From an uncultured Oscillospiraceae bacterium (GTDB lineage Bacteria; Bacillota; Clostridia; Oscillospirales; Oscillospiraceae), in NCBI GenBank assembly GCA_934565775.1, contig CAKTIN010000036.1, positions 1-19,557 on the forward strand: a stretch of DNA of 19,557 nucleotides. The letters run 5' to 3'. Below the pieces are notes generated by a model that was not told the origin of the DNA, searched no databases, and saw only the letters and a program-made list of their open reading frames with translations. The number at the start of each line of letters is the position of its first letter. The first letter of the stretch is position 1. The translations under genes were made by a program, and so were the position numbers. This document shows, piece after piece, positions 1 through 6,680 of this stretch.

Positions 1-76
1 GACGATTAGCTCAGCTGGCTAGAGCATCCGCTTGACGTGCGGAAGGTCATAGGTTCGAGTCCTATATCGTCCACCA
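1..76 (+). tRNA. tRNA-Val, anticodon GAC (first base outside window)
   Basis: The cloverleaf can be drawn directly. The D-stem is GCTC/GAGC. The anticodon stem TCCGC/GCGGA encloses the loop TTGACGT, so the anticodon is GAC. The T-arm is ATAGG-TTCGAGT-CCTAT. The 3' acceptor strand ATCGTCC needs one more 5' G before position 1 to give 7 base pairs, so the gene starts one base outside the window. The CCA end is encoded (74-76). It reads GUC valine codons. Confidence 0.93.
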
Positions 77-80
77 CTTT

Positions 81-110
81 GGCACCATCTGAAAAGATGG
101 TGCCTTTTTT
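81..110 (+). terminator. Rho-independent terminator after tRNA-Val
   Basis: A perfect 10-bp stem GGCACCATCT/AGATGGTGCC with a GAAA tetraloop is followed at once by six T. It starts four bases after the tRNA CCA, so it ends the tRNA transcript. Confidence 0.93.
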
Positions 111-166
111 CTATGGATGCCGCCCGGGCGCACCGGTGCGGAAAAGCGCTCCCCTCTCCGCCCAAA

Positions 167-202
167 GGCCCCGGCAGATGCACAGCAGCATCCGCCGGGG
201 CC
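167..202 (-). terminator. Hairpin terminator after the FtsX permease gene
   Basis: Perfect 9-bp arms GGCCCCGGC/GCCGGGGCC (167-175 and 194-202) carry an inner GATGC/GCATC extension across a single A/C mismatch. The hairpin lies 8 bases past the permease stop codon. Read on the minus strand it is followed only by TTTGGG, so the U-tract is poor and termination may be partial. Confidence 0.65.
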
Positions 203-209
203 TTGCTCC

Positions 210-2912
210 TTATTCCTCCATATTCTTCAGCGCCGTGTCCATGGGGATACGGCGGATGCGGCGGAAATCCAGAACCATAACGAAGAGATACCCCACCAAC
301 ACAAACAGGAACATCTTTCCGTAGTCCCAGGGCTCCATATGGAAGCCGAACCAGCCGGAATAGGTGGCCATGATCTCCCGCCAGGCCGCTTTCATGACCA
401 GTGCGCCCAGCACCGCCCCCAGGGCGTCCGACACCAGCAGCACCAGGGTGGTGGACTGCAAATAAAGCCCGGCGATCTCCCGATTCGTATATCCCAGGAT
501 CTTCGTCATAGAAATAGCGGTCTCGTTCTTCTCAATGATGAGCTTGGACAGCAGGTAAATCAGCACCGCCGCCAGCAGCACGCACAGATACTGGAAATAG
601 GTCATGTACGAGCCCATGGAATGGTCCAGCTGATCCGCCATTTTGGTCAGATCCCGCTGGGTGATCACCGTGGCCACGCTATCCTCCGGCAGATCCGCAA
701 GGGGCGTATCGGACAGGTAGCCCGTAAAGTCCCCCTCCTCCAGGCCGAAGGCCGCCCGATACCGCTCCATAGGCAAAAACAGGGCGATGGTCTGGCAGCG
801 GCCATAGGTCCCCGCCACGGTGAAGGTATAAGACTCGTTTTCGTATTTCTCCTCCAGGGTCAAGGTGTCCCCCTTGCCAAGGCCGTACTTTTCCGCCATG
901 GAGGCGGAGATATAGGCCTCCCCCTCCGGCAGATTCCCAAGTCCCGGCAGCTGCACATAGGCGCTGTCCGGCGCGATACCGTAGACTGAGACCTCCTCGT
1001 CAAGGGACGGAGTCCGGAGCAGTAGAGCGTGCAGGCCGAAGGCCTCGGCCCCCGGGGTATCCGTCACAAGCCTGTGGCCATCCTCATCCACCGTGGTGCG
1101 CAGCACATACTGATAGTCGGCAAACATCATGTCCGACACCCGGCTCTGGTAGTACCGGAGGGTGCTGGGCATTCCCACGGCCATGGCCAGCAGCACCATG
1201 ATAAAGAAAACTCCCGCAAACAAAATGCAGTAATTGGCCCGGTTCTGGAGAATGATCCGCAGGCGGAACCGGCGCAGGAAGCTCCAGGCGGGCAGGCGCA
1301 GCGCCTTCTTCCGCCGGGTCTTTTTCAGGTCATGGCGCAGGAACTGCAATGGCGTATGCCGCAGCATCCGGGAAATCACAAGTAGGTTCACCGCCAGCAT
1401 CAGCGCCAGGGGGATCAGGGTGGTCTTTCCGAAGGCCACGGGGTTCCACAGGGTCCGGTAGTCCGGCAAGCTGTAGCTGTTGTAGTACATCCCCACCACC
1501 ACCTGCTTCGTGACCGTGTAGCCCAGCAGATTGCCCAGGCATGCGGCAAAGAGGGTCACCAGCATGGGCATGGCCAGATAGTGAACCGTCAGCTCCCACC
1601 TGGTGTAGCCCATGGCCCGCAGCGTTCCGATGGCGGAGGATTCCCGGGTCATAGTGTTGCTGATGGTAACAGCAAAAATAAAGGCGATGATCACAATAAG
1701 AATGTCCAGAAGGACCCCGCCCATGGACTCATCGGAGCCCATATCCTCCGGGGCAAAGGTCACAGCCGGATTGGCATAGCCGGGCACATAGTCGGCAAGC
1801 TCACTGCCGGCCGCCACAGTCTGGGTCAGCAGCGCCCGGAGAAAGTCGTCGGACAGGGCCTTTTCTTCCTTATCATCCGCCGGGGTCTGCTCATAGCGGA
1901 AGGCATAGCTATAATGGACGGGAGCGCCCAGCCGTTCAAAGCCCGCCTGGGTCACCATGGCCACATCAAATTTCAGCGCGTCAAACATCAGGTCCGTGGT
2001 CTTTTCGTGCAGGGTCGTGTAGTTCACATAAGCAAGAAGGCCCACGATCTCATAGCGCTGGCCTCCCACGGTTATGGAGTCCCCCACGGTAAGGCCCACA
2101 TTGTCGGCGTGCATCCGGTCAATGGCGATTTCCTCCGCCGTCTCCGGGAAGCGTCCCTTCAGCAGACAGGCCAGGTTCACATCCTGCGTGGGGGAGTAAA
2201 CCCGGACGGTCCCGTCGGAGACCCCGTCGCCGTTTTCCTCCACGGTCTCGTTCCGGAAGAAGTTGGGGTAGACCCGGGTCTTGACCGGTGTGAAGTCCGG
2301 GTCCTCCAGCTCATATTTTTCCACCGCGTCTGCGTATTCTTCCTCGATCTGCGTAAGAATTTTGTCCCAGGCCTCCTCATAGGCCTTGCGATAGGCCTCC
2401 GGATAGGCCGTCTCATAGGCTTCTGTATAGGCCGCCTCATAGGCGCCGGACTCCTTAGCTTGGTCCACGGCGGAATCCAGCAGCGCTCCGGCAGCCGCCT
2501 CGTCCAGGCCGGAGGCCAGGAGAGAGGCCTTCACCTGCTCCCGGAAAGCGGCCTCAAACTCCTGAGAAAAGGCCTCGTCAAACTTGAGTCGGAACTCCCC
2601 TTCCAGCTTTTCGTCCAGCTCCGCCTGGGCCCGGTCCAGATAATACTGCTTCACATCAGCCTTCTCGCCGGTCTCGATGGCTGCGAGAAGTGCCGCCGAA
2701 GCCTGCTCTTTCAGCTCGAAGTGGCCGTCCTCCCGCTTGTATTCCGTAATCCCGGTGTTCAGAGCCGCCAGCATACTGCCGTTTGCCACATACATACCGG
2801 ACACAAAGCTGATGGTCAGCACCAAAAACAGGCACACCACCAGATATTTCCGCCAGTCCCCCAGAAGCTCTCTGGGGATCCGCCGGAGCAGAGGGTCGCG
2901 TTTTCTCTTCAT
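210..2912 (-). CDS. ABC transporter permease, double FtsX domain
   Basis: This 900-residue integral membrane protein forms the permease half of a MacB/LolCE-like ABC system with the ATPase encoded just upstream (10-base gap). One N-terminal TM segment (about 21-42) is followed by a very large extracytoplasmic region (about 43-398), three TM segments (about 401-418, 441-467, 497-515), a basic cytoplasmic linker, TM about 561-581, a second extracytoplasmic domain (about 582-770), and three final TM segments (about 775-792, 818-840, 866-883). The two copies of the LGY/MGYTxxE element (RAMGYTRWE near 432-440, KILGYTNREI near 804-813) are typical of tandem FtsX domains. Residues 85-205 are charged, probably helical, and contain an AYxx repeat. 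FtsX-class permeases usually transmit ATPase motion to the outside (export of peptides or lipids, or control of hydrolases); the substrate cannot be read here. Confidence 0.9.
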   Translation of the reverse strand: MKRKRDPLLRRIPRELLGDWRKYLVVCLFLVLTISFVSGMYVANGSMLAALNTGITEYKREDGHFELKEQASAALLAAIETGEKADVKQYYLDRAQAELDEKLEGEFRLKFDEAFSQEFEAAFREQVKASLLASGLDEAAAGALLDSAVDQAKESGAYEAAYTEAYETAYPEAYRKAYEEAWDKILTQIEEEYADAVEKYELEDPDFTPVKTRVYPNFFRNETVEENGDGVSDGTVRVYSPTQDVNLACLLKGRFPETAEEIAIDRMHADNVGLTVGDSITVGGQRYEIVGLLAYVNYTTLHEKTTDLMFDALKFDVAMVTQAGFERLGAPVHYSYAFRYEQTPADDKEEKALSDDFLRALLTQTVAAGSELADYVPGYANPAVTFAPEDMGSDESMGGVLLDILIVIIAFIFAVTISNTMTRESSAIGTLRAMGYTRWELTVHYLAMPMLVTLFAACLGNLLGYTVTKQVVVGMYYNSYSLPDYRTLWNPVAFGKTTLIPLALMLAVNLLVISRMLRHTPLQFLRHDLKKTRRKKALRLPAWSFLRRFRLRIILQNRANYCILFAGVFFIMVLLAMAVGMPSTLRYYQSRVSDMMFADYQYVLRTTVDEDGHRLVTDTPGAEAFGLHALLLRTPSLDEEVSVYGIAPDSAYVQLPGLGNLPEGEAYISASMAEKYGLGKGDTLTLEEKYENESYTFTVAGTYGRCQTIALFLPMERYRAAFGLEEGDFTGYLSDTPLADLPEDSVATVITQRDLTKMADQLDHSMGSYMTYFQYLCVLLAAVLIYLLSKLIIEKNETAISMTKILGYTNREIAGLYLQSTTLVLLVSDALGAVLGALVMKAAWREIMATYSGWFGFHMEPWDYGKMFLFVLVGYLFVMVLDFRRIRRIPMDTALKNMEE
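2367..2444 (-). repeat. AYxx tetrapeptide repeat in the permease ectodomain
   Basis: Residues about 157-181 of the permease run as A-Y-x-x repeated six times (AYEA, AYTE, AYET, AYPE, AYRK, AYEE) and then AW. At the DNA level the plus strand shows recurring ATAGGC units 12 bases apart. A four-residue period with acidic filler suggests a helix with one aromatic stripe. It lies within the long first extracytoplasmic segment. Confidence 0.8.
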
Positions 2913-2922
2913 GGGGCGCCTC

Positions 2923-3639
2923 CTACCACTCCAGCGCCGAGGCGGAGAGCTTCTTTTCGTTGTGAAGGTCCTTCCGGACCATGCCGTCCCGGAGGCGGAT
3001 CACATGGTCCGCCATGTGGGAAATGGCTTCGTTGTGAGTCACCATAATGACGGTATTGCCGTATTTCCGGTTCACATCCTCAATGAGCTTTAGGATTTCC
3101 TTGGAGGTGGTATAATCCAAAGCCCCCGTGGGCTCATCGCACAGGAGGATGTCCGGATTTTTTACAATGGCCCGGCCGATCGATACCCGCTGCTGCTGCC
3201 CGCCGGAGAGCTGGTTGGGCAGCTTATACCGGTGCTCGTAGAGCCCCAGCGTCTTGAGCAGATCATCAAGGTCTAGGGGCCGGTCCGACAGGTAGGCCCC
3301 CACTTCAATGTTCTCCTTGACATTCAGATTGGCGATGAGGTTGTAGAGCTGGAATACATAGCCCAGGTGCTTCCGCCGGTACTGGGTCAGGGCCTTTTCC
3401 CCCATATCCTCCAGCTTGTCCCCACCGATGCTGATGTAGCCGGAGTCCGCTCCGTCAATGCCGCCGATGATATTCAGCAGGGTCGATTTCCCGGAGCCCG
3501 ACGGGCCCAGCAGAACGCAGAACTCCCCCTTGGCCACGGAAAAGCTCAGGCCCCGGAGGACCTCCTGGCGGGTTTCCCCGGCGCCGAAGCCCTTATGCAA
3601 ATCCGACACTTCCAGAAATTTCCGTTCTTTCTCTGACAT
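2923..3639 (-). CDS. ABC transporter ATP-binding protein (MacB/LolD type)
   Basis: This 238-residue cytoplasmic ATPase partners the FtsX permease downstream. All motifs are present: Walker A GPSGSGKS (45-52), Q-loop Gln97, signature LSGGQQQR (144-151), Walker B ILLCDEP (164-170), D-loop GALD, and switch His202 in MVTHNE. The GALDxxTSxEIL stretch after Walker B is typical of the LolD/MacB/FtsE branch. I chose the ATG at 3639 because AGAGGG lies 6-7 bases before it. An in-frame ATG at 3669 has no ribosome site and would add ten basic residues overlapping the probable 5' UTR. A near-consensus promoter and a palindrome sit directly upstream, so the pair is likely controlled by a repressor. No regulator gene is adjacent. 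Confidence 0.95.
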   Translation of the reverse strand: MSEKERKFLEVSDLHKGFGAGETRQEVLRGLSFSVAKGEFCVLLGPSGSGKSTLLNIIGGIDGADSGYISIGGDKLEDMGEKALTQYRRKHLGYVFQLYNLIANLNVKENIEVGAYLSDRPLDLDDLLKTLGLYEHRYKLPNQLSGGQQQRVSIGRAIVKNPDILLCDEPTGALDYTTSKEILKLIEDVNRKYGNTVIMVTHNEAISHMADHVIRLRDGMVRKDLHNEKKLSASALEW

Positions 3640-3678
3640 AGTTACCCTCTTTCTATGGCTGCGCGCCATATCTCTTTG

Positions 3679-3694
3679 GTTAGCATTCGCTAAC
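3679..3694. promoter_or_regulatory. Palindromic operator upstream of the ABC genes
   Basis: The perfect palindrome GTTAGC-ATTC-GCTAAC lies 13-28 bases downstream of the ABC promoter -10, at or just after the expected transcription start. This position suits a repressor such as a TetR- or PadR-type dimer. The cognate regulator is not evident nearby; the TetR-family gene at 16036-16599 is 12 kb away and need not be related. Confidence 0.6.
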
Positions 3695-3706
3695 TACTGT
3701 ATAAGG

Positions 3707-3735
3707 ATTATAGCACCCTCCCCTTCCGGTTTCAA
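3707..3735 (-). promoter_or_regulatory. Sigma-A promoter of the ABC transporter operon
   Basis: On the minus strand TTGAAA (3735-3730), a 17-base spacer and TATAAT (3712-3707) give a near-consensus promoter about 70 bases before the ATPase start codon. Confidence 0.85.
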
Positions 3736-3928
3736 GCAGGAAATCAGAATTTCTCCATTTTTTACGGTTTGACAAAGGAATCCCCGGAGAAATGCGGCGC
3801 TTTTGTGCGCTTTGAACCGCCGGAAGCATTTTTCCAATCGATCCCCGGTAATTTCCGGTTTCTTTGAGAATTTCTCCCAGTTTTCACCGGTTATTTCCCG
3901 GGATTTCCTTAAAATGCACCCATTTCCA

Positions 3929-3957
3929 TTGCAATTCGGTTACAAATCGGTTATAGT
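3929..3957 (+). promoter_or_regulatory. Sigma-A promoter of a small transcript
   Basis: TTGCAA (3929-3934), exactly 17 bases, and TATAGT (3952-3957) face rightward towards the 24-codon ORF, with the expected start near 3964. The stretch 3740-3928 before it shows no gene; it is less GC-rich than the flanks and carries an imperfect direct repeat, CCGGTAATTTCCGG (3845-3858) and CCGGTTATTTCCCGG (3887-3901), of unknown meaning. Confidence 0.75.
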
Positions 3958-3964
3958 TTGTAAC
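3939..3964. promoter_or_regulatory. Inverted repeat over the -10 of the small transcript
   Basis: Perfect 8-bp arms GTTACAAA and TTTGTAAC are separated by 10 bases that contain most of the -10 hexamer. Centre-to-centre spacing is 18 bases, under two helical turns, which suits a dimeric regulator that would block RNA polymerase. The binding protein is unknown. Confidence 0.55.
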
Positions 3965-4001
3965 GTCCTCGCAAGACAATCTCAACAAGGAGGTCCAAAC
4001 C

Positions 4002-4076
4002 ATGTTCTGTTTCCCGAACCTGGATTGCAGCGCCCTTTGGGCCGCGATCTGCAAGCGCCTGGGCATTGGCTGCTAA
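4002..4076 (+). CDS. Small Cys-rich peptide, 24 residues, unknown function
   Basis: The ATG at 4002 is preceded by a perfect AAGGAGG (3987-3993) at 8-base spacing, and the frame ends in TAA at 4074-4076. The peptide begins MFCFPNLDC, has a hydrophobic middle SALWAAIC, a basic KR, and ends LGIGC. Cysteines fall at positions 3, 9, 17 and 24, the last being the C-terminal residue. It has its own promoter about 40 bases upstream and structured RNA then a terminator downstream. There is no signal peptide and no RiPP-maturation or transporter gene adjacent; the ABC exporter next door is transcribed divergently. Options are a metal- or redox-binding peptide, a small membrane-associated regulator, a type I toxin-like peptide or a signalling peptide. 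The ribosome site argues for real translation; the function is not known. Confidence 0.6.
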   Translation: MFCFPNLDCSALWAAICKRLGIGC

Positions 4077-4163
4077 TCAACCGGGCGGCTCCGCAAGGAG
4101 CTGCCCTTGAATTGCGCATTGCCCCCACCGGCATCGCCGGTAGGGGCTTGTTCGAAAAATCAT

Positions 4164-4191
4164 AACCACCGGCCGTGCCGGTGGTTTTCTT
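4164..4191 (+). terminator. Terminator of the small transcript
   Basis: The 10-bp stem AACCACCGGC/GCCGGTGGTT with a CGT loop runs into TTTTCTT on the plus strand. Confidence 0.85.
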
Positions 4192-4196
4192 CCTAC

Positions 4197-4232
4197 AAGA
4201 AAAGCTCCCCGATGAAGTTCATCGGGGAGCTT
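4197..4232 (-). terminator. Terminator of tRNA-Leu
   Basis: A perfect 15-bp inverted repeat (4202-4216 and 4218-4232), with a one-base centre, is followed on the minus strand by CTTTTCTT. Its first arm begins at the last base of the encoded CCA, so hairpin and tRNA 3' end touch. Confidence 0.9.
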
Positions 4233-4319
4233 GGTGCGCGAGGCGGGACTTGAACCCGCATGCCCGGAATGAGCACTAGAACCTGAATCTAGCGAGTCTA
4301 CCAATTCCACCACTCGCGC
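4232..4319 (-). tRNA. tRNA-Leu, anticodon CAG
   Basis: Read on the minus strand, the acceptor GCGCGAG pairs with CTCGCGC, followed by the discriminator A and an encoded CCA. The anticodon stem CTAGA/TCTAG encloses TTCAGGT, giving anticodon CAG. The long variable arm (type II tRNA) and the T-arm GCGGG-TTCAAGT-CCCGC fit leucine. It reads CUG codons, which are frequent in the GC-rich genes here. Confidence 0.95.
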
Positions 4320-4358
4320 ATATCCGGTATGTTTGCGGCTCTCGTTGACCGCTTCCAT

Positions 4359-4387
4359 ATACTAACACAGGATTCCCCATTTGTCAA
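4359..4387 (-). promoter_or_regulatory. Strong promoter of tRNA-Leu
   Basis: On the minus strand a consensus TTGACA (4387-4382), a 17-base spacer and TAGTAT (4364-4359) sit about 40 bases before the tRNA 5' end. Confidence 0.88.
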
Positions 4388-4408
4388 CACCTTTTTTGCG
4401 TGCTTTTG

Positions 4409-4439
4409 AAAAAAAGACCGCCCCCGGCCCGGGGGCGGT
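4409..4439 (-). terminator. Terminator of trkH
   Basis: The 9-bp GC stem ACCGCCCCC/GGGGGCGGT (4417-4439) with a 5-base loop is followed on the minus strand by C and seven T, starting 5 bases after the trkH stop. Confidence 0.93.
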
Positions 4440-4444
4440 TTCTC

Positions 4445-5884
4445 TCACTTTTCCAGCCAGGTTGCAGGCATCAGCAGGAAGAACATGGGGAAGATCTCCA
4501 GCCGCCCAAAGAGCATATCCAGCGTCAGGACGATCTTTGACAGCACCGACAGACTGGCAAAGGAGCCATAGGGTCCCACAACGCCCAGCCCCGGGCCGAT
4601 ATTATTCAGAGTTGCCAGGACGGAGGTCACCGTCGTCGAGGCGTCCAGGTTGTCCAGAGATACCAGAAGCACCGACAGCAGCAGCACCGCAATGTACGCA
4701 ATGGTAAACACCAGCACACCGTGAATGGTGTCGTGGGGCACCTGCTTGCCGTCTACCTTTACCACCTTCACCACATTGGGATGGATCATCCTGGAAATTT
4801 CATTTTTGGCAAACTGATACAGGATCACCGCTCGAGAGACCTTGAAGCCGCCGCCGGTGGAGCCCGCGCAGGCGCCCATGATCATCAGGAAGCACAAAAT
4901 CACCCGGCTGAGCTCCGGCCAGAGGTTGAAATCCACCGTCCCGTAGCCGGTGGTTGTAATGATCGAGCCCACCGCAAAGGCCGAATGATGAATCGAGTCA
5001 TACCACGAGGGCATCATACTCCGGATATTCAGAGAAATGACGGCAATGGCCAGGAGGATCACGCCCAGATAGACCCACAGCTCCGTATTCCGCAGAGCCA
5101 GCTTCACCTTCCGCTTGAGCAGAAAATAGTACACCGAGAAATTGACGCCGAACAGGATCATGCCCACCGTAGTAACGGTCTGAAGGTAATTGGAATAGTG
5201 CATCATACCGTCCGCCGTCACGGAGAAGCCGCCGGTGCCCGCCGTACCGAAGGCGATACACAGGCTGTCAAACAGGGGCATCCCGCCCAGGAGATACAGC
5301 ACCACCAGCAGGGCGGTCATACCGAGATAAATCAGGTACAAAATTTCAGCCGAGGTCCGCATTTTGGGAACCATTTTGTCAACAGACGGACCGGGGCTCT
5401 CCGCCCGGAGCAGGTGGATCGCCGGGCCGCCCATGGTAGGCAGAATAGCCAGCATGAACACCAGAATGCCCATGCCCCCCACCCAGTGTGAAAAGCTCCG
5501 CCAGAAGAGCATACAGCGGCTCAGGGCCTCCACATCCGTCAGAATGCTGGAGCCGGTGGTGGTAAAGCCGGAGACCATCTCAAACACAGCGTCCACATAG
5601 CTGGGGATTTCCCCGGAGAGGGTAAAGGGCAGGGCCCCCAGAAGGCTGATCCCCACCCAACTCAGAGCCACCGCCACAAAGCCGTCCTTGGCGTACATAT
5701 TCTTCCGCTTCAGGGGGATCCGGCTCAGGCCGAAGCCCAGCGCCCCGCAGAGCGCCGCACCCAGCAGAAAGTAATACCAGACCTTTTCCCGGTAGATCAG
5801 ACCCACCGCCATAGGCAGCAGCATCAGCCCCGCTTCGATCAGCACGACGCTGCCCAGGACCTTCAGAATCATCCGTTTGTTCAT
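4445..5884 (-). CDS. trkH: TrkH/KtrB-family potassium uptake channel subunit
   Basis: This 479-residue polytopic inner-membrane protein is the ion-conducting subunit of Trk/Ktr potassium uptake. The four selectivity-filter P-loops are visible: TTTGSS (108-113), TAGTGGFS (214-221), TTTGYGT (310-316) and NNIGPGLG (427-434), each with the glycine that builds the filter. The length matches TrkH (about 480), and the gate-region element ACAGSTGGGFK (338-348) is intact. The start is supported by GGAGGAG a few bases upstream. The gene has its own promoter and terminator, so it appears monocistronic. Its TrkA/KtrA nucleotide-binding partner is not in the window, so it must pair with a TrkA encoded elsewhere. 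Whether the coupling ion is Na+ or H+ cannot be told from the sequence. Confidence 0.95.
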   Translation of the reverse strand: MNKRMILKVLGSVVLIEAGLMLLPMAVGLIYREKVWYYFLLGAALCGALGFGLSRIPLKRKNMYAKDGFVAVALSWVGISLLGALPFTLSGEIPSYVDAVFEMVSGFTTTGSSILTDVEALSRCMLFWRSFSHWVGGMGILVFMLAILPTMGGPAIHLLRAESPGPSVDKMVPKMRTSAEILYLIYLGMTALLVVLYLLGGMPLFDSLCIAFGTAGTGGFSVTADGMMHYSNYLQTVTTVGMILFGVNFSVYYFLLKRKVKLALRNTELWVYLGVILLAIAVISLNIRSMMPSWYDSIHHSAFAVGSIITTTGYGTVDFNLWPELSRVILCFLMIMGACAGSTGGGFKVSRAVILYQFAKNEISRMIHPNVVKVVKVDGKQVPHDTIHGVLVFTIAYIAVLLLSVLLVSLDNLDASTTVTSVLATLNNIGPGLGVVGPYGSFASLSVLSKIVLTLDMLFGRLEIFPMFFLLMPATWLEK

Positions 5885-5916
5885 TTCTCTCTCCTCCGCC
5901 CAGGAACTTTGGCCTT

Positions 5917-5945
5917 ATCATACTCCCAATCCGGAAAAAAAGCAA
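5917..5945 (-). promoter_or_regulatory. Promoter of trkH
   Basis: On the minus strand TTGCTT (5945-5940), a 17-base spacer and TATGAT (5922-5917). The -35 overlaps the T-tract of the upstream operon's terminator, so the two signals share bases. Confidence 0.65.
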
Positions 5946-5973
5946 GTCCCGGGAGACGCGGCCGTCTCCCGGG
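5935..5973 (-). terminator. Terminator of the lipid/alarmone operon
   Basis: The 11-bp stem CCCGGGAGACG/CGTCTCCCGGG (5948-5958 and 5963-5973) is followed on the minus strand by ACTTGC and seven T. It starts 9 bases after the relQ-like stop codon. The 6-base gap before the T-tract is unusual, but the stem is very stable. Confidence 0.85.
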
Positions 5974-5981
5974 CTTTCGGG

Positions 5982-6680
5982 TCATCGTTCCACGGACGCC
6001 TCCACCTTTTGGTGAATCCGCTCCATTCGTTCGTCCAGACCGGCGCTGAGCTCTGCGCAGGCCTTCAGCTCCCGCTCCGCCTCCGGGGTAATGACATAGT
6101 CCTTCTTATAGCGAATTTTATGCTCCAGGCTGGCCCACCAATCCATGGAAATCGTGCGGAACTGGACCTCCACCGGCATGAGCTTCTTCTCCGAGTGAAG
6201 GAAGATCGGGATCTCCACGATCAGGTGCAGGCTGCGGTAGCCGTTCTCCTTGGGCTTTTGAATATAATCCTTCCGCTCCAAAAGGCGAATATCGTCCTGC
6301 CGGAGAAAAGCGTCCGCCAGGGTGTAAATATCCGAGGGAAAGGAGCAGATCACCCGCACCCCGGCAATGTCCTGGATGTTGGCCTCAATGGCCTCCACAG
6401 AAAGGGGGATCCCCTTCCGGCCGCATTTCTCCAGAATGCTCTCCGGGGATTTCAGCCGGGTCTTAACGGACTCAATGGGATTGCGGTCATATTGCAGGGA
6501 CAGCTCCTCATTGAGCACCTCAAACTTAGTGGAAACCTCCATCATGGCGCACCGGGAATAGGCCATCAGCTCCCGGAAGGGCAGGGTGTACTTTTTTGCC
6601 ATATCCTTCACCTCCCGCTTGGACAGCCGGGACAGGAGCAGCTGCTCCATACGGCTGGTGCTCTGCTCGATCAGTCCCAT
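5982..6680 (-). CDS. Small alarmone synthetase, RelQ-like GTP pyrophosphokinase
   Basis: This 232-residue cytosolic enzyme makes (p)ppGpp from ATP and GTP/GDP. It is a synthetase-only protein with no HD hydrolase, TGS or ACT domain. Diagnostic elements are YDRNPIESVKTRLKSPESI (64-82), DIAGVRVIC (104-112), KPKENGYRSLHL (142-153, the GYRSLH G-loop with Tyr148) and EVQFRT (171-176) followed by the SLEHKIRYK segment with catalytic-region Glu186/His187. A C-terminal helix rich in charged residues (198-228) matches the RelQ tetramerisation region. The start codon shares one base with the plsY stop (TAATG), with AGGAGG 7 bases before it, so the two are translationally coupled. It is the last gene of the operon, just before a strong terminator. 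Being tied to PlsY and FakAB suggests alarmone output linked to membrane lipid synthesis. Confidence 0.93.
   Translation of the reverse strand: MGLIEQSTSRMEQLLLSRLSKREVKDMAKKYTLPFRELMAYSRCAMMEVSTKFEVLNEELSLQYDRNPIESVKTRLKSPESILEKCGRKGIPLSVEAIEANIQDIAGVRVICSFPSDIYTLADAFLRQDDIRLLERKDYIQKPKENGYRSLHLIVEIPIFLHSEKKLMPVEVQFRTISMDWWASLEHKIRYKKDYVITPEAERELKACAELSAGLDERMERIHQKVEASVER

Larger units (their letters stand above)
3964..4191 (+). ncRNA. Putative free-standing small transcript with three hairpins
   Basis: Promoter, strong ribosome site, 24-codon ORF and terminator define a unit of about 228 bases with no further gene before the opposing tRNA-Leu. After the ORF stop come three hairpins. The first pairs 4083-4092 with 4097-4106 around a GCAA tetraloop (10 bp including one G-T pair). 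The second pairs 4121-4132 with 4136-4147 around an ATC loop. The third is the terminator at 4164-4191. This could be a small mRNA with a structured 3' UTR, a dual-function regulatory RNA, or an ncRNA in which the ORF is incidental. I recognise no known RNA family. Confidence 0.55.

Noticed and set aside
3640..3669. An upstream ATG at 3669 as start of the ABC ATPase
   Set aside because: It has no ribosome site and adds a basic tail, while AGAGGG precedes the ATG at 3639 at the right distance.
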